Positions 27,001 to 35,691 of a stretch of 46,806 bases of DNA are shown piece after piece (within the stretch, counting starts at the first letter, position 1; every line of letters starts with the position of its first letter). The stretch covers positions 1 through 46,806 of the forward strand of contig JAWQRO010000242.1 in assembly GCA_033557835.1 (NCBI GenBank). The letters run 5' to 3'. This stretch comes from Helochares maculicollis (taxonomy: Eukaryota > Arthropoda > Insecta > Coleoptera > Hydrophilidae). Under the pieces are notes generated by a model, which worked only from the letters and a program-made list of their open reading frames with translations, ran no database searches and had not been told where the DNA came from. A program made the position numbers and the translations under genes.

Positions 27001-30000
27001 AACTACACCAGGTAAAAGATTTTAGCTAAGACTTGGTGTAAAAAATTCAAATTTACAATAAACTAAAATTTAATACATTGCGGATAACTTACTTACAAAT
27101 ACACTATGGCATTTTGTAGTTTTTGTTCCAACTTACGAGGAAGATCACTTTAAGTAATATCAACTTTCATAACCCAAAAAATTAAGTTTTTTTTCTACAC
27201 AAAATTATTGAATATCATTTCTTAAATGAAATGCCAGCTATATTTGTACTTGTTTTGTAAAATATTCTGTAAAAATGTAAAATTTCTCTTAGCAAATTTC
27301 AGTTTATTATACATAAAACCTTTTATAAACATCAATGGACGTATATTTTCATATAATAACAATATTAATAAAATATTGAAATGACAATATATTAAAATAT
27401 TGTGGTTTTCCGTTTAATGAAAATTTACCCTGTGATGTACATGTCCAAGAAAAAGTCAAAATAGTCTTATTTATATGTAAATAATTTTAGTATGCAATGG
27501 ATAGTAAGAATTATTATGTATGTAACAGACAGACAAAATCAATTGAATTCTTTTTGAGTTACAGACGGTATACATTTTTGAATATTCAACATTTTCATTA
27601 GATATTGATCATAAACAAAATAAACTGATATAATCTCATATTACTGTTTATATAACCCTAGGAGCAGATTTGTTAGCACCTGGTACATTTAGAAATAATT
27701 GTTAAAGATCAAAAATTACTTTTTAATAAACTAAAAGTAGAATTTCTCTAATTTTATATTATCATTAAGACCTTTAATCAATTGTCATATTGAATATTAT
27801 CTTTATAAAACAAAACAAAAATGAAAATTAAGGTAAAATTTAATATATACTGTTATAAATATACAAAGATGCATGTTGAGAAAGTGGATATTTTTGATAT
27901 AACATGATTTCTACAGATTAGAAATGATTGAAGATGTATTAAGCAGTTATTATGCATCAGTTCCTACAAACATATATCTTTAATGGCAATAATTCGATCT
28001 AAAATTGATTTGAACATCTCTGCAGACTAAATATAAAGTAATGCTTAAGCTAAAATCAATTTGTATATTAACAATGATAATCTTTTTGTAGTGTTTACTA
28101 ATTTGTCTTAGATTTTGCATGTATGTTCACTCATTTTCCAAAACCAATTGTACTTATTGTATTAAAGTAGGAGCATATTTTTTATCAAGGTTATATAAAA
28201 CCTATATTGCATGTAAATTTTATTGTTAGTGTCTAACATTTAAAAGTAAAATTGAATATTGTTTTAATTATTGCTGTTATCTTTGATCACCAGGGCTTTA
28301 TTTAAGTTACAACATGCTAATATAGCATAAAAATATATCTGCCAATATGATCCCAAATTCACTAATTCATTCAGAAGTCCGACTTGAATTTACTTTTACG
28401 CATATAAGATAATTCTCATTGGTCATACTGCTTGCATAAACATTGTGCAATAAATACATATTTACATTAATTCACTAAGAAGTTATAATAAAATTTTCTT
28501 CATAATGGCAAGTGTAAAATGGAATTATATATAATAATAATTTATACATAAAGCAATCATTTTCAAGCATTTGTTTATATTTTGACCAAACTTCAAAACT
28601 ATTGAGTTTAAATTTAAATAATTTTAATGATTTGTATTCAATTGCAGTGTCAAGCCCTTCCCGCAATCAACATATCCTGCTGGTAAACCCGCAACAGCTG
28701 TATCATCAGCAGAAGTAGGTGCTATGCAAGCACCTCCACCTCCAATTTGGGAAGGCCGGGCCATAGCAACGCACAAACTTCGGCTAGTTGAATTTTCCGC
28801 ATTCATGGAAGCACAAAATAGAGATGAGGCAGTAAGTAATTATTATATTTGTATATTCCACAATGACATTATTTAATTACTAGAAGAAGCAATAGAAAAT
28901 AGTTTTTGATAGACTTACTATATCTTAATTGAATATCTAATGCAAAAAAGTTTTCAAGTACAGGTAACAATATTTGAATACTAGGTTGTCCAATAAGTTT
29001 TGCGGTTCGATAAGAAAAACACAATTTTATGGTTTGATATACACTTTGTTATTCAGTATAGTCTCCCTGAACATCAATATAGTTGTCCCAACGAGATTCC
29101 AATTTATGAATTCCATCTCTGAAGTGAGAATCTGGAAGAGCTGCAAAATACACATCCACATCTGTTATGACCTCATAATTTGATGAAAAACTATTACCAT
29201 TCATGCATTTTTTTAGGTCCGGAAACAGATAAAAGTTGCTAGTGTATACAACAGATGCTCCAACAATTCAAACTTTAATTCATGGATTTTACCTATTGTC
29301 AAAATGCTTTTGTAACACGGAGCATTGTTCTGAAGTAAAATTTTTCTTCTGCAAACTGGCTCTTTTTTCACGAAGTTTTTCTTACAGCTAGTTTAAAAAG
29401 TTGCAATAATATTTAGAATTTATTGTTTTAGCAATGTTTGCAAGTAATCCACAAACAACTTTTTTTGTATCTCAAAACCTAATGCTAACACCTTTTTGGC
29501 CGATTTCTGGTTTCGAACTCTTTGGAGCAGGAGAACTAGACTCACACCACTCTTTAGCCTCTTGTTTTGATTCAGGGTCATGCTGATAGACCCAAGTGTA
29601 ATTTATAGTAATGAAATGATGCATAAAATCCACTTTATCCTTTCGAAAACGCTCTAAATATTGCTGAGAAATTCACATTAGAATGTGTTTTTGTTTCAAT
29701 GTTAGCGAATGCGGCAATCATTGTGCACACAGCTTTCTGAAATCCAATAGGGCACCTACTAAATCTCTTTCAGTCACTCAACGATTTTCCAATATGATAT
29801 CCTGTATTTTTTCTGATTTCTGGTGTTGTTGCTGTGTTTGAATGTTCTTGAAGTGGATAGTCTTCAAGGTTTGTACATCCAATTTAAAGTCAGCAACCCA
29901 TCTTTCTACTGTACTAATTGAAGGCAAAGAGTCCTTATACACTTTCCAAATTCGTTCATAAATTTCCTTTGCTTTTGAACCTTCCTATAAAAAGTCAGTC

Positions 30001-31641
30001 ATTGTACTACACTTGATTTTTTTCATTTTAAAAAATACTGTGACACATCATTACTAAGTAGCTTGTAAACAAAAAATGAATTGACAGATTGAAATGAAAC
30101 TTCACATATGTTCATGTGAAGAGTGTACAAATATATCAAAAACAAATGAGGCTATTAGCAACGCCCTTTCATATCGACCTGATAACTCTATAAACAACCT
30201 TGTACTTGGCAATGAAAACTTTCAAAAAATGGGTCTACAACTGTTGATAAAATTTTATCAAATTTAGGTAGGCATGACAAGAATCCTAATAATAGTACTA
30301 AATTATAATAAACTTTGGTTTTACTTCAACAATTTTAATATTCTCTACATTACAATGGCATTTTTGTATATATTTAAAAATGCACATTCTTTGCTTTTTA
30401 GAATATTATAACTAATTTCAGTTCAAAATGTAAGTCATCATTTATATGCTTCTATTTTTTATTACTTTTCTTATCGTCTTTTTTATCAAACATGTAAAAG
30501 TAAAATATTTACATTATTAATTGAATTATTTCAGTACCAACGACACCTGTTTGTTCACATAGGCAGTCCTGCAATTACATATGCCGACCCTCTATTAGAA
30601 GTAAGTGTAAAATTCATCTACTTTAATTATCATATTATGAAAATTTTATTGCTAAATTGCCACTTACTTCTATTTTGTAGGCAGTTGATGTACGACAGAT
30701 TTATGATAAATTTCCAGAGAAAAAAGGAGGATTAAAAGAATTATATGATAAGGGACCACAAAATGCCTTTTTCCTGGTAAAATTCTGGGCAGACCTCAAT
30801 ACGAACATTCAAGATGAGACAGGGGCATTTTATGGTGTTACAAGTTCGTAAGTATCGGCAAACAGTGTTAACAGTCTATCAAAATTTGTTTCTAGTCAAA
30901 ACCAGTTTAACAAACCCAATAAAAACTTTTTCTATAAAAAAATTTCAATAAGCATTATGTTTTTGTTTCTTTTAGGTATGAAAGCAATGAAAACATGACG
31001 ATTACCTGCTCCACAAAAGTGTGTTCGTTTGGTAAACAAGTTGTGGAAAAAGTGGAGACTGAATATGCACGATATGAAAATGGTCGATTCGTGTACAGGA
31101 TTCACAGAAGTCCTATGTGTGAATACATGATCAACTTTATACACAAACTGAAACACCTGCCTGAAAAGTACATGATGAATAGCGTTCTAGAAAACTTTAC
31201 TATTCTGCAGGTAATTAACTTTTTTGTTTATTTATAATTACAAACACATTCAATATAAAGCTGTAAATTATTCAAAAACTAGTAGATCTTTAAAGATTTT
31301 TCCATGTAGTTGATAATAAGTTATATTTTTTAAGTTTTATTCGAAAGTTAGTTCAATTATAAAGCTATTATTTGACTTCTGTTTCTGTAGAAATAAATAA
31401 AAATACACAAAATCTGTATAATAGTACATTAAAAACATTTTAGAAAAAACTTATTTTTCAGTAGTAAATAAATAACATTGTGCCCATCATTTGCATGTTT
31501 TATATGTATCCCCCATTTATATTATAGGTGGTGAGTAATAGAGATACGCAAGAAACTCTGCTGTGCACGGCATACGTCTTCGAAGTGTCAACATCAGAAC
31601 ATGGGGCGCAGCACCACATTTATAGGTTGGTAAAAGACTAG
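5915..31641 (+). CDS. sd: scalloped, TEAD-family transcription factor (nine exons, 5' end missing)
   Basis: Coding exons are 5915-6053, 25048-25175, 26280-26423, 26740-26780, 28648-28831, 30535-30600, 30681-30847, 30976-31210 and 31528-31641. All have AG/GT borders and matching phases, giving 405 residues and a stop. Fragment residues about 11-89 are the TEA DNA-binding domain (EGVWSPDIEQSFQEAL to RRKLREIQ). Residues 90-184 are a linker. Residues about 185-405 are the immunoglobulin-like domain that binds Yorkie/YAP, Vestigial and Tgi, ending HHIYRLVKD like vertebrate TEADs. The Cys in SPMCEY (fragment residue 338) is the TEAD palmitoylation site. In flies Scalloped is the nuclear DNA-binding partner of Yorkie in Hippo signalling and of Vestigial in wing fate. 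Family length is about 430-440, so roughly 30-50 N-terminal residues are missing. An ATG at codon 5 of the first visible exon could serve as an alternative start. Confidence 0.97.
7882..8302. repeat. 22-bp minisatellite, about 11 degenerate tandem units
   Basis: Eleven consecutive units can be laid out from 8061 to 8302 (starts 8061, 8084, 8106, 8128, 8150, 8172, 8194, 8216, 8238, 8260, 8281). They are 21-23 bp long, mostly exactly 22, with consensus close to ACTGGCAAATAAAAATTGCA. A separated, recognisable unit lies at 7882-7903, so the array may once have extended further. Because 22 is not a multiple of three, the units pass through all frames. They lack stop codons on the minus strand, which creates spurious open frames of 145 and 88 codons. 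Confidence 0.85.
9343..9360. repeat. Perfect 18-bp palindrome
   Basis: GCAATTTATATAAATTGC is self-complementary. It could be chance in AT-rich DNA or a dimeric AT-hook or homeodomain site. Confidence 0.5.
10780..11130. promoter_or_regulatory. Candidate intronic enhancer with paired homeodomain-core sites
   Basis: This is a less AT-rich island inside the large intron. It includes CpG-containing stretches near 10985-11045, followed by TCTAATTA at 11054-11061 and its inverse TAATTAGA at 11095-11102. TAATTA is the core site of Antp-class homeodomains. The two copies form an 8-bp inverted pair 33 bp apart. No conservation data are available, so function is inferred from motif arrangement only. 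Confidence 0.3.
14063..14159. repeat. Degenerate ~24-bp tandem repeat, four units
   Basis: The units start at 14063, 14088, 14112 and 14134 and share CCTATAAGGTCGCC followed by a T-rich spacer of variable length (22-26 bp per unit). A fifth, broken start (CCTGTGCC) follows. No open frame is maintained, and function is unknown. Confidence 0.7.
17690..18180. promoter_or_regulatory. CpG-rich island within scalloped intron; possible alternative promoter or enhancer
   Basis: This is the most CpG-rich stretch of the window. It has CGG-type trinucleotide runs around 17780-17820 and dense CG dinucleotides to about 18180, in sharp contrast with the surrounding AT-rich intron. An ATG at 17735 opens 29 codons to a GTAAGC donor, but its phase does not fit the next scalloped exon (it would give an immediate stop). 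I therefore do not call a coding first exon. A non-coding first exon, a promoter or an enhancer remain possible. Confidence 0.35.
19160..20230 (+). pseudogene. Decayed mariner transposase (nearly full length, many frameshifts)
   Basis: Across shifting frames, the order of a mariner transposase is preserved: VAQYLQISHDTAYEIIHNLF (helix-turn-helix region), WFPKQLLQLHKQQ, an eroded first catalytic segment, KRKHSAKKPILTVF, a stretch matching HYQER, LTDKLMPAIGTNRRGLLSKS, VLLHDKALPHISTHTLKTI with the second Asp, and LNFEVLAHPSYS with PTDVHFF carrying the third Asp. Internal stops and frameshifts make it inactive. The exact ends and terminal repeats were not identified, so the borders are approximate. 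Confidence 0.85.
20500..21480. other. GC-richer intronic stretch with an 11-bp direct repeat
   Basis: Relative to flanking DNA this region is enriched in G and C, with G-rich runs at 20760-21370. GTCGCGACGCG occurs at 20592-20602 and again at 20631-20641. Each copy contains the palindrome GTCGCGAC. No open frame is convincing. It is a candidate cis-regulatory segment only. Confidence 0.4.
24138..24178. promoter_or_regulatory. GA-rich tract (GAGA-factor-like sites)
   Basis: A run of GAGA and GAAAG motifs lies on the + strand inside intron 1. In insects GAGAG is the recognition core of GAGA factor (Trl), often found at enhancers, promoters and Polycomb elements. It may equally be a simple-sequence tract. 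Confidence 0.3.
25048..25175 (+). CDS. sd: scalloped exon: second half of the TEA domain
   Basis: It encodes the end of Gly then RNELIARYIKLRTGKTRTRK and onward through QVSSHIQVLARRKLREIQ to AKLK, which includes the DNA-recognition helix 3. It ends in phase 0 at the first of two tandem donors, GTA then GTAAGT. Use of the second donor (exon end 25178) adds one Val codon. Confidence 0.95.
26280..26423 (+). CDS. sd: scalloped exon: linker, 48-codon phase-0 cassette
   Basis: The exon is exactly 48 codons with phase 0 at both ends, so it can be skipped without frame loss. It encodes DHAAKEKALQTMSSMSSAQI then VSATAMHGKSAAGLG and a Pro/Ala/Ser-rich end. It aligns by recollection with vertebrate TEAD sequence of the type KDKALQHMAAMSSAQIVSA. 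The usual fly Scalloped protein, as I recall it, lacks this segment. Confidence 0.92.
26740..26780 (+). CDS. sd: scalloped micro-exon (QFWQPGLQPGTSQ)
   Basis: This is a 41-nt exon flanked by TTAATTGCAG and GTAAGT, entering in phase 0 and leaving with two bases of Asp. The encoded peptide is nearly identical to the remembered fly Scalloped segment QFWQPGLQPSTSQD. Confidence 0.92.
26781..28647 (+). other. Scalloped intron, AT-rich, nothing recognised
   Basis: About 1.9 kb between donor GTAAGT and acceptor ATTGCAG. It is very AT-rich on both strands. I see no exon, repeat family or structured element. Confidence 0.8.
28648..28831 (+). CDS. sd: scalloped exon: proline-rich linker and start of the Yorkie/Vg-binding domain
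   Basis: It encodes VKPFPQSTYPAGKPATAVSS, then an APPPPIWEGRAIATHKLRL segment and VEFSAFMEAQNRDEA. The GRAIATHKLRLVEFSAFME part is the first strand of the TEAD YAP-binding domain. It ends in phase 0 at GTAAGT. Confidence 0.95.
28984..30200 (-). mobile_element. Decayed mariner element in a scalloped intron
   Basis: The left end begins GGTTGTCCAATAAGTTTTGC right after TA at 28982-28983. The right end reads, in reverse, AGGTTGTTTATAGAG, a diverged version of the same terminal repeat. The minus strand carries broken transposase sequence, best preserved at about 29480-29630: TWVYQHDPESKQEAKEW followed by CESSSPAPKSSKPEIGQK. The usual TGDET catalytic block reads TINYT, so the first catalytic Asp is Asn. 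With further stops downstream, the copy is dead. At about 1.2 kb it is close to full mariner length and lies antisense to the host gene. Confidence 0.85.
30535..30600 (+). CDS. sd: scalloped exon: Yorkie/Vg-binding domain, part 2
   Basis: 22 codons, phase 0 at both ends, encoding YQRHLFVHIGSPAITYADPL and LE. It matches the TEAD strand segment HLFVHIG…YSDPLLE. Confidence 0.94.
30681..30847 (+). CDS. sd: scalloped exon: Yorkie/Vg-binding domain, part 3
   Basis: It starts AVDVRQIYDKFPEKKGGLKE, continues through LYDKGPQNAFFLVKFWADLN and ends GAFYGVTS plus two bases. The FPEKKGGLKELYDKGP and LVKFWADLN segments form part of the co-activator binding surface in TEADs. Confidence 0.95.
30976..31210 (+). 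CDS. sd: scalloped exon: Yorkie/Vg-binding domain, part 4, with the palmitoylated Cys
   Basis: It encodes YESNENMTITCSTKVCSFGK then the VEKVETEYARYENGRFVYRI region, SPMCEYMINFIHKLKHLPEK and YMMNSVLENFTILQ. The Cys of SPMCEY corresponds to the autopalmitoylated residue of TEADs. It is closer to vertebrate TEADs than fly Scalloped is across this segment. Confidence 0.95.
31528..31641 (+). CDS. sd: scalloped last coding exon
   Basis: It encodes VVSNRDTQETLLCTAYVFEV then STSEHGAQHHIYRLVKD and TAG at 31639-31641. The C-terminus coincides with the invariant TEAD ending, so the protein is complete at this end. Confidence 0.95.
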   Translation: MVSNRDTQETLLCTAYVFEVSTSEHGAQHHIYRLVKD

Positions 31642-31825
31642 CAAGCCAACCAGTTTGACATTATAACCATCGTCGACCAACATCGGCCCCATTCTCATCA
31701 CTTCAGTGCCTACAACCTTACAATACTAGTATTATTATTATATCGGTAAATAATGTACGTTTTAGTAATGGACAGAGAATATAAATAGGTAAATTTAAAT
31801 GAATATTAAATCAAAATTGCCATTT

Positions 31826-31831
31826 AATAAA
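31826..31831 (+). terminator. Proximal polyadenylation signal AATAAA for scalloped
   Basis: This is a canonical hexamer 185 nt after the stop codon. A second lies at 31964-31969. Usage is inferred. Confidence 0.4.
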
Positions 31832-32802
31832 TATTATTATAATTATGATATTTATCCGCTGCCCCTCGCTATTAAACAGCATTACACTCTATTGAAATAT
31901 ATTTTAAAGATTTATTTTTTATACTTGTGTACTATTTATTTCTTAAAATGTAAAAATTTTTAAAATAAATCTCAATGCAGGAACAGAAATTGATTTCTAA
32001 AATAAAAAGCACTGCTGAATAAGAGGAGCAGCTCTCATACTGAGGACTCTTAAATCTTAATTGTAAAAAAATGATGCCTATTAATTATACAAATAATGAG
32101 ATTGAGTTTGTTATTTTGTTTTTTTTTATTATTATAGTTTATTTTGGCAACGTACTTTTAGTGTCTAAGATTTTTACTAAGTTTAATTAATGGTATAACT
32201 CTTTATCAATGAAATCACTGTACCAGTTAACATTATCAGGGTTGCTTGATCTGAATTTTTTGTAAATGTGAAAATTGCAACTTCCAAAAACACAATATAT
32301 TTATTAATAGTTAACAAAGTGACCCAAAAATCGAGTTTCTAATAATATCAATTTTTACATTGTAAGTTAGTTTTTAGAAAGGATTTTTATCAGATACCTA
32401 AGTTGATAGAGTGTACTATTTATGTGATCATTATTTTTAAATCGTTTTATATATAGATATATATAGATTATAGAGATTTATTATTAATTATATCAGAAGA
32501 ACCCAGTATTTTATAGAGAAAAAAATCAACAAAACTTGAATTGTTTATATTTAGTACAAAGCCAAAATTGACTGTACCTCTGCTACTGTTTGTTATAAAT
32601 TTTGAAATTTCGCAAATGAAAACATTCCAAACTGAGTGTTAGCTCTTAAAATTCCTTCAAACTGTTAAAAAATCAAATATTAGTTGCAAAGTCCTACAAT
32701 TAATGGAAGTTTGTCTTTGTATAAATTTAACTTTTGAAAATTATATTGAAGATACTTAATGAATATGTGTTCAAATGCAGCTACTTTCAGGTTTTGTTGA
32801 TC

Positions 32803-32806
32803 AATA

Positions 32807-32842
<36 letters not shown>

Positions 32843-32875
32843 TGTATGTATGTATGTATACGTATATATATATTT

Positions 32876-32918
<43 letters not shown>

Positions 32919-32940
32919 TATATATATATATATTTGTTTG
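32803..32940. repeat. (TATG)n / (TA)n compound microsatellite
   Basis: TATG units run from about 32813 to 32858 and pass into (TA)n tracts that are interrupted by TTTGTTTA near 32872, 32912 and 32932. Tyr/Ile/Met/Cys-repeat open frames across it are artefacts of the repeat. Confidence 0.95.
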
Positions 32941-33069
32941 ATGTTAGTTTGATGAGTAAATCGCTATTTAGTAGCTATAGATGTTTAATTAGCTGTTAAT
33001 CTTTACGGTTTCCCTTCATTTTATAAGAGTCATCGTCAGAAGTGTCATAAAACTAACATCAAACAAATA
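32931..33069. repeat. 139-bp segment with perfect 20-bp inverted termini
   Basis: TATTTGTTTGATGTTAGTTT at 32931-32950 is exactly reverse-complementary to 33050-33069, with further partial pairing inwards (GATGA against TCATA). The interior is about 99 bp and non-repetitive. It is flanked on both sides by TA-rich microsatellite, the target preference of Tc1/mariner-type MITEs. A MITE inserted in a (TA)n tract is the simplest reading, and a transcribed hairpin is another. Confidence 0.7.
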
Positions 33070-33091
33070 AAATACGCTATAAAATATAAAA

Positions 33092-33178
<87 letters not shown>
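33092..33178. repeat. (TA)n microsatellite
   Basis: This is a nearly uninterrupted AT dinucleotide run with a single GTG interruption at about 33131-33133. Confidence 0.97.
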
Positions 33179-33181
<3 letters not shown>

Positions 33182-34611
33182 GTTTAGCGTTTTCATGTTT
33201 ATTCTGTATTAAATACTACTCAATAGTCAAATTTTTGCCACTTGCAATGAATAGATGCAATTTAATATAGTTAGACAGATTTTTCTATTTTGTTGAAAAT
33301 AAAATTTTGTTTAAAAAAGCAGCAACCTAGAAATGTTATTTACAGTGGCAAGAATTGATTTCATTGAAGCAAAATTGAAAATTCTACAAATGTCAAAATA
33401 AATGTGAAAACACTTAAATTTGCGACATGTGGCAATGATTTTTGATCTCTAATTTAGTCTTCGAAAGATTTTTTTGTATAGTTATGCAATTATATATTTT
33501 TCTTTGGTAGCTTTTACTAAGACAAAAGTCGGCAGCGTGTAATTTTTTTCATTTCATACTTAATTGGTCTAAAAAAAAAACACTGGCACCTCTATAGAAA
33601 TCCTTAAATGTAAACCGATGCTGAGAATTCTACAAAAGCATTGATTCTTTGAGTATATTTTATTATACTGTTTAATTTTGTCCGCACATGGCAAACACAA
33701 TAAAAATAACTTAAGTATATCAAATCTGTATCCCTTAAATAATTATATCATGAAAAGTCCTATATTTTGAAAATAGTGTCAGTGTATAAAAACTGTAATT
33801 AATAAAAAACAAAATAAGGTGAAATGTGTAAAAAAATAAACAGAGAATTGTACATATATATTTCTTAATAAAAATTAAATTAAAAAAATGAAATTACTAA
33901 TAATGGCGGCTAGACTACATATTGATATTTTTATTGAGAGCTACTTCGGCTTCTAGTGAAGCAAAGACGGAAAATGTTTTATATAATAAATAATTAAAAT
34001 AATGAAAAAAGTGTGCTATAAGTATATTATAGATTTTTAAAAAGATCCATATCATTTTGGATGATTTATGCCATATCAAGATGTTTATAAAGTAAAGAAC
34101 ACAAAAGAACTTCTGTATTGAATTTGATCTATGATTAATTCTTTTCATTCTGTATGTTGTACAGTATTTTAAAAAACATGTTTATAATTTGTATGGAAAT
34201 TACAATAATTGATATATAATTTTGTTTTCTTTTTAACCTGTTATCTTGATTGATTTTAATATGATGCTTGTTTAATGTAAAAACTTATAGAAAGTGGAGT
34301 GCAGATCCACCAAGCATGATATTGCATCTGTTTGTTTAATGTGCATTTTAATTGTTTATATTTTCATCATGATTTTACTGATTAAATTTCACACCAACTA
34401 TGACAATCATGTCTGCAAAAATCTTTAAAATAATATCATTGGTGTTACATTTCAGAAAGTTGTATAATTGTATAAATTATAAGTTAATTTGTGCACAGCA
34501 TATAAGTTCATTTTCAATGGTCACACTTACCTGAGGCATTATCCTATAGTTCACAGCATGTGGGACACAATAAAACACTGAAAGTAAAAATCCAATTCAC
34601 ATATATTTTTG

Positions 34612-34617
34612 TTTATT
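34612..34617 (-). terminator. Polyadenylation signal of the FAHD2-like gene
   Basis: TTTATT on + is AATAAA on the minus strand, 115 nt beyond the stop codon of the minus-strand gene. Confidence 0.5.
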
Positions 34618-34731
34618 ATTAAAATAAAACATTTGCAACTTCTAAGTTAAAATGATATGTTGGCACAAAAGATAATAATACTCGCTATTTAATTTTACTG
34701 AATGAATTTTTGTTTCTACAAACTATGTATT

Positions 34732-35691
34732 TTATGCACAGCTATTAATCAAGACACCGATGTTTTCAATTTCTGATTCAACAATATCTCCCTTCTTCAG
34801 AAATTCAGTAGAATCTAAATGTTTGGCTGTATAGGGAGGAGTTCCTGTTAAAATTAAATCGCCTGGATACAAACTGACTGTTTGTGATAAATATGAAACC
34901 AAGTAATTTACACTGAAAATTAAATCTGATGTACGGCCCTCCTGTTTGATTACTTTGTTAACCTTGGTAGTTATAAGCAAATTATTGGGATTTATAAACT
35001 CTTTGGGAACAATACAAGGACCTAAAGGACAAAATGTGTCCATTGCTTTCCCTAAAAGCCATTGGCCATGATTTTTTTTACGTTGCCAATCTCTGGCTGA
35101 GATATCTTGAGCTATAGTGTAACCGAAAATATAATCATTTGCTTCATTTTCTGTTACATACTTCGCTTTTCTTCCTATAACTACCACAAGCTCTGCTTCA
35201 AATTCAACTTGATTGCTATTTTCAGGCAAAAGTATGTTTTCATATGGCCCTATGATACAAGACGGGTATTTGTTGAAAACCAATGGCTGCTTCGGGTACG
35301 GCTTCTTTTGTTTGTCAAATGAACTTTTCATATTTGGACCAATGCATATAATTTTATCTGGGCAAGATATGGGTCTAATTATTTTAACATTTTCATAACT
35401 AATTAGTTTGCTGCTATTACAATTGCTACAGACTGCATCATTAATTAAATCACTAATATTACCTTGTTGTAGTAGATTTAGCATAGAATTCAAACTGGTC
35501 TTACCATCATTCTTGTTTGTTAGTCTTATAATTGACGAATTTTTATTTCCTAAAACAACTCCTACTTCAATTTGTTGCTCATCTTTGCTTATAAACTGTA
35601 TTAACTGTATAGCTGTATTTAGGCACCTATGGTTTTGATAAGGAGATTTTATTTGTTTAAAACAACTGTAATTTTTTAGTCTGTTTAACAT
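34732..35691 (-). CDS. FAHD2-like fumarylacetoacetate hydrolase-domain protein, single exon
   Basis: This is a complete intronless frame of 319 residues, close to the ~314 of vertebrate FAHD2. Family features in order: CPDKIICIGPN (110-120), PLVFNKYPSCIIGPYENILLP (136-156), the metal-binding block QVEFEAELVVVIG (Glu165, Glu167), AQDISARDWQ with Asp196, GQWLLGKAMDTFCPLGP (209-225), YPGDLILTGTPP (275-286) and GDIVESEIENIGVLIN (301-316). The FAH superfamily uses Mg or Mn to hydrolyse or decarboxylate beta-keto acids; FAHD2's own substrate is not established. The basic, acid-free first ~35 residues could be a mitochondrial presequence. Oddly, where relatives have N-Y-x-x-H-x-x-E (catalytic lid His/Glu), this protein has NMKSSFDK (120-127), so both dyad residues are gone. 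The gene is convergent with scalloped and divergent from MED28. Confidence 0.92.
   Translation of the reverse strand: MLNRLKNYSCFKQIKSPYQNHRCLNTAIQLIQFISKDEQQIEVGVVLGNKNSSIIRLTNKNDGKTSLNSMLNLLQQGNISDLINDAVCSNCNSSKLISYENVKIIRPISCPDKIICIGPNMKSSFDKQKKPYPKQPLVFNKYPSCIIGPYENILLPENSNQVEFEAELVVVIGRKAKYVTENEANDYIFGYTIAQDISARDWQRKKNHGQWLLGKAMDTFCPLGPCIVPKEFINPNNLLITTKVNKVIKQEGRTSDLIFSVNYLVSYLSQTVSLYPGDLILTGTPPYTAKHLDSTEFLKKGDIVESEIENIGVLINSCA

Larger units (their letters stand above)
31642..34560 (+). other. Scalloped 3' UTR and downstream non-coding region
   Basis: No coding sequence is seen between the scalloped stop and the convergent FAHD2-like gene. AATAAA signals occur early (31826-31831, 31964-31969) and again further on, so a short and a long 3' UTR are both possible. 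The region also holds two AT microsatellites enclosing an inverted repeat (32803-33178). Where transcription ends cannot be told from sequence. Confidence 0.6.

Noticed and set aside
32734..32999. Tyr/Ile/Met/Cys repeat frames
   Set aside because: Direct translation of the (TATG)n/(TA)n microsatellite.
35107..35638. Plus-strand open frames opposite the FAHD2-like gene
   Set aside because: Antisense shadows of a well-supported minus-strand gene.
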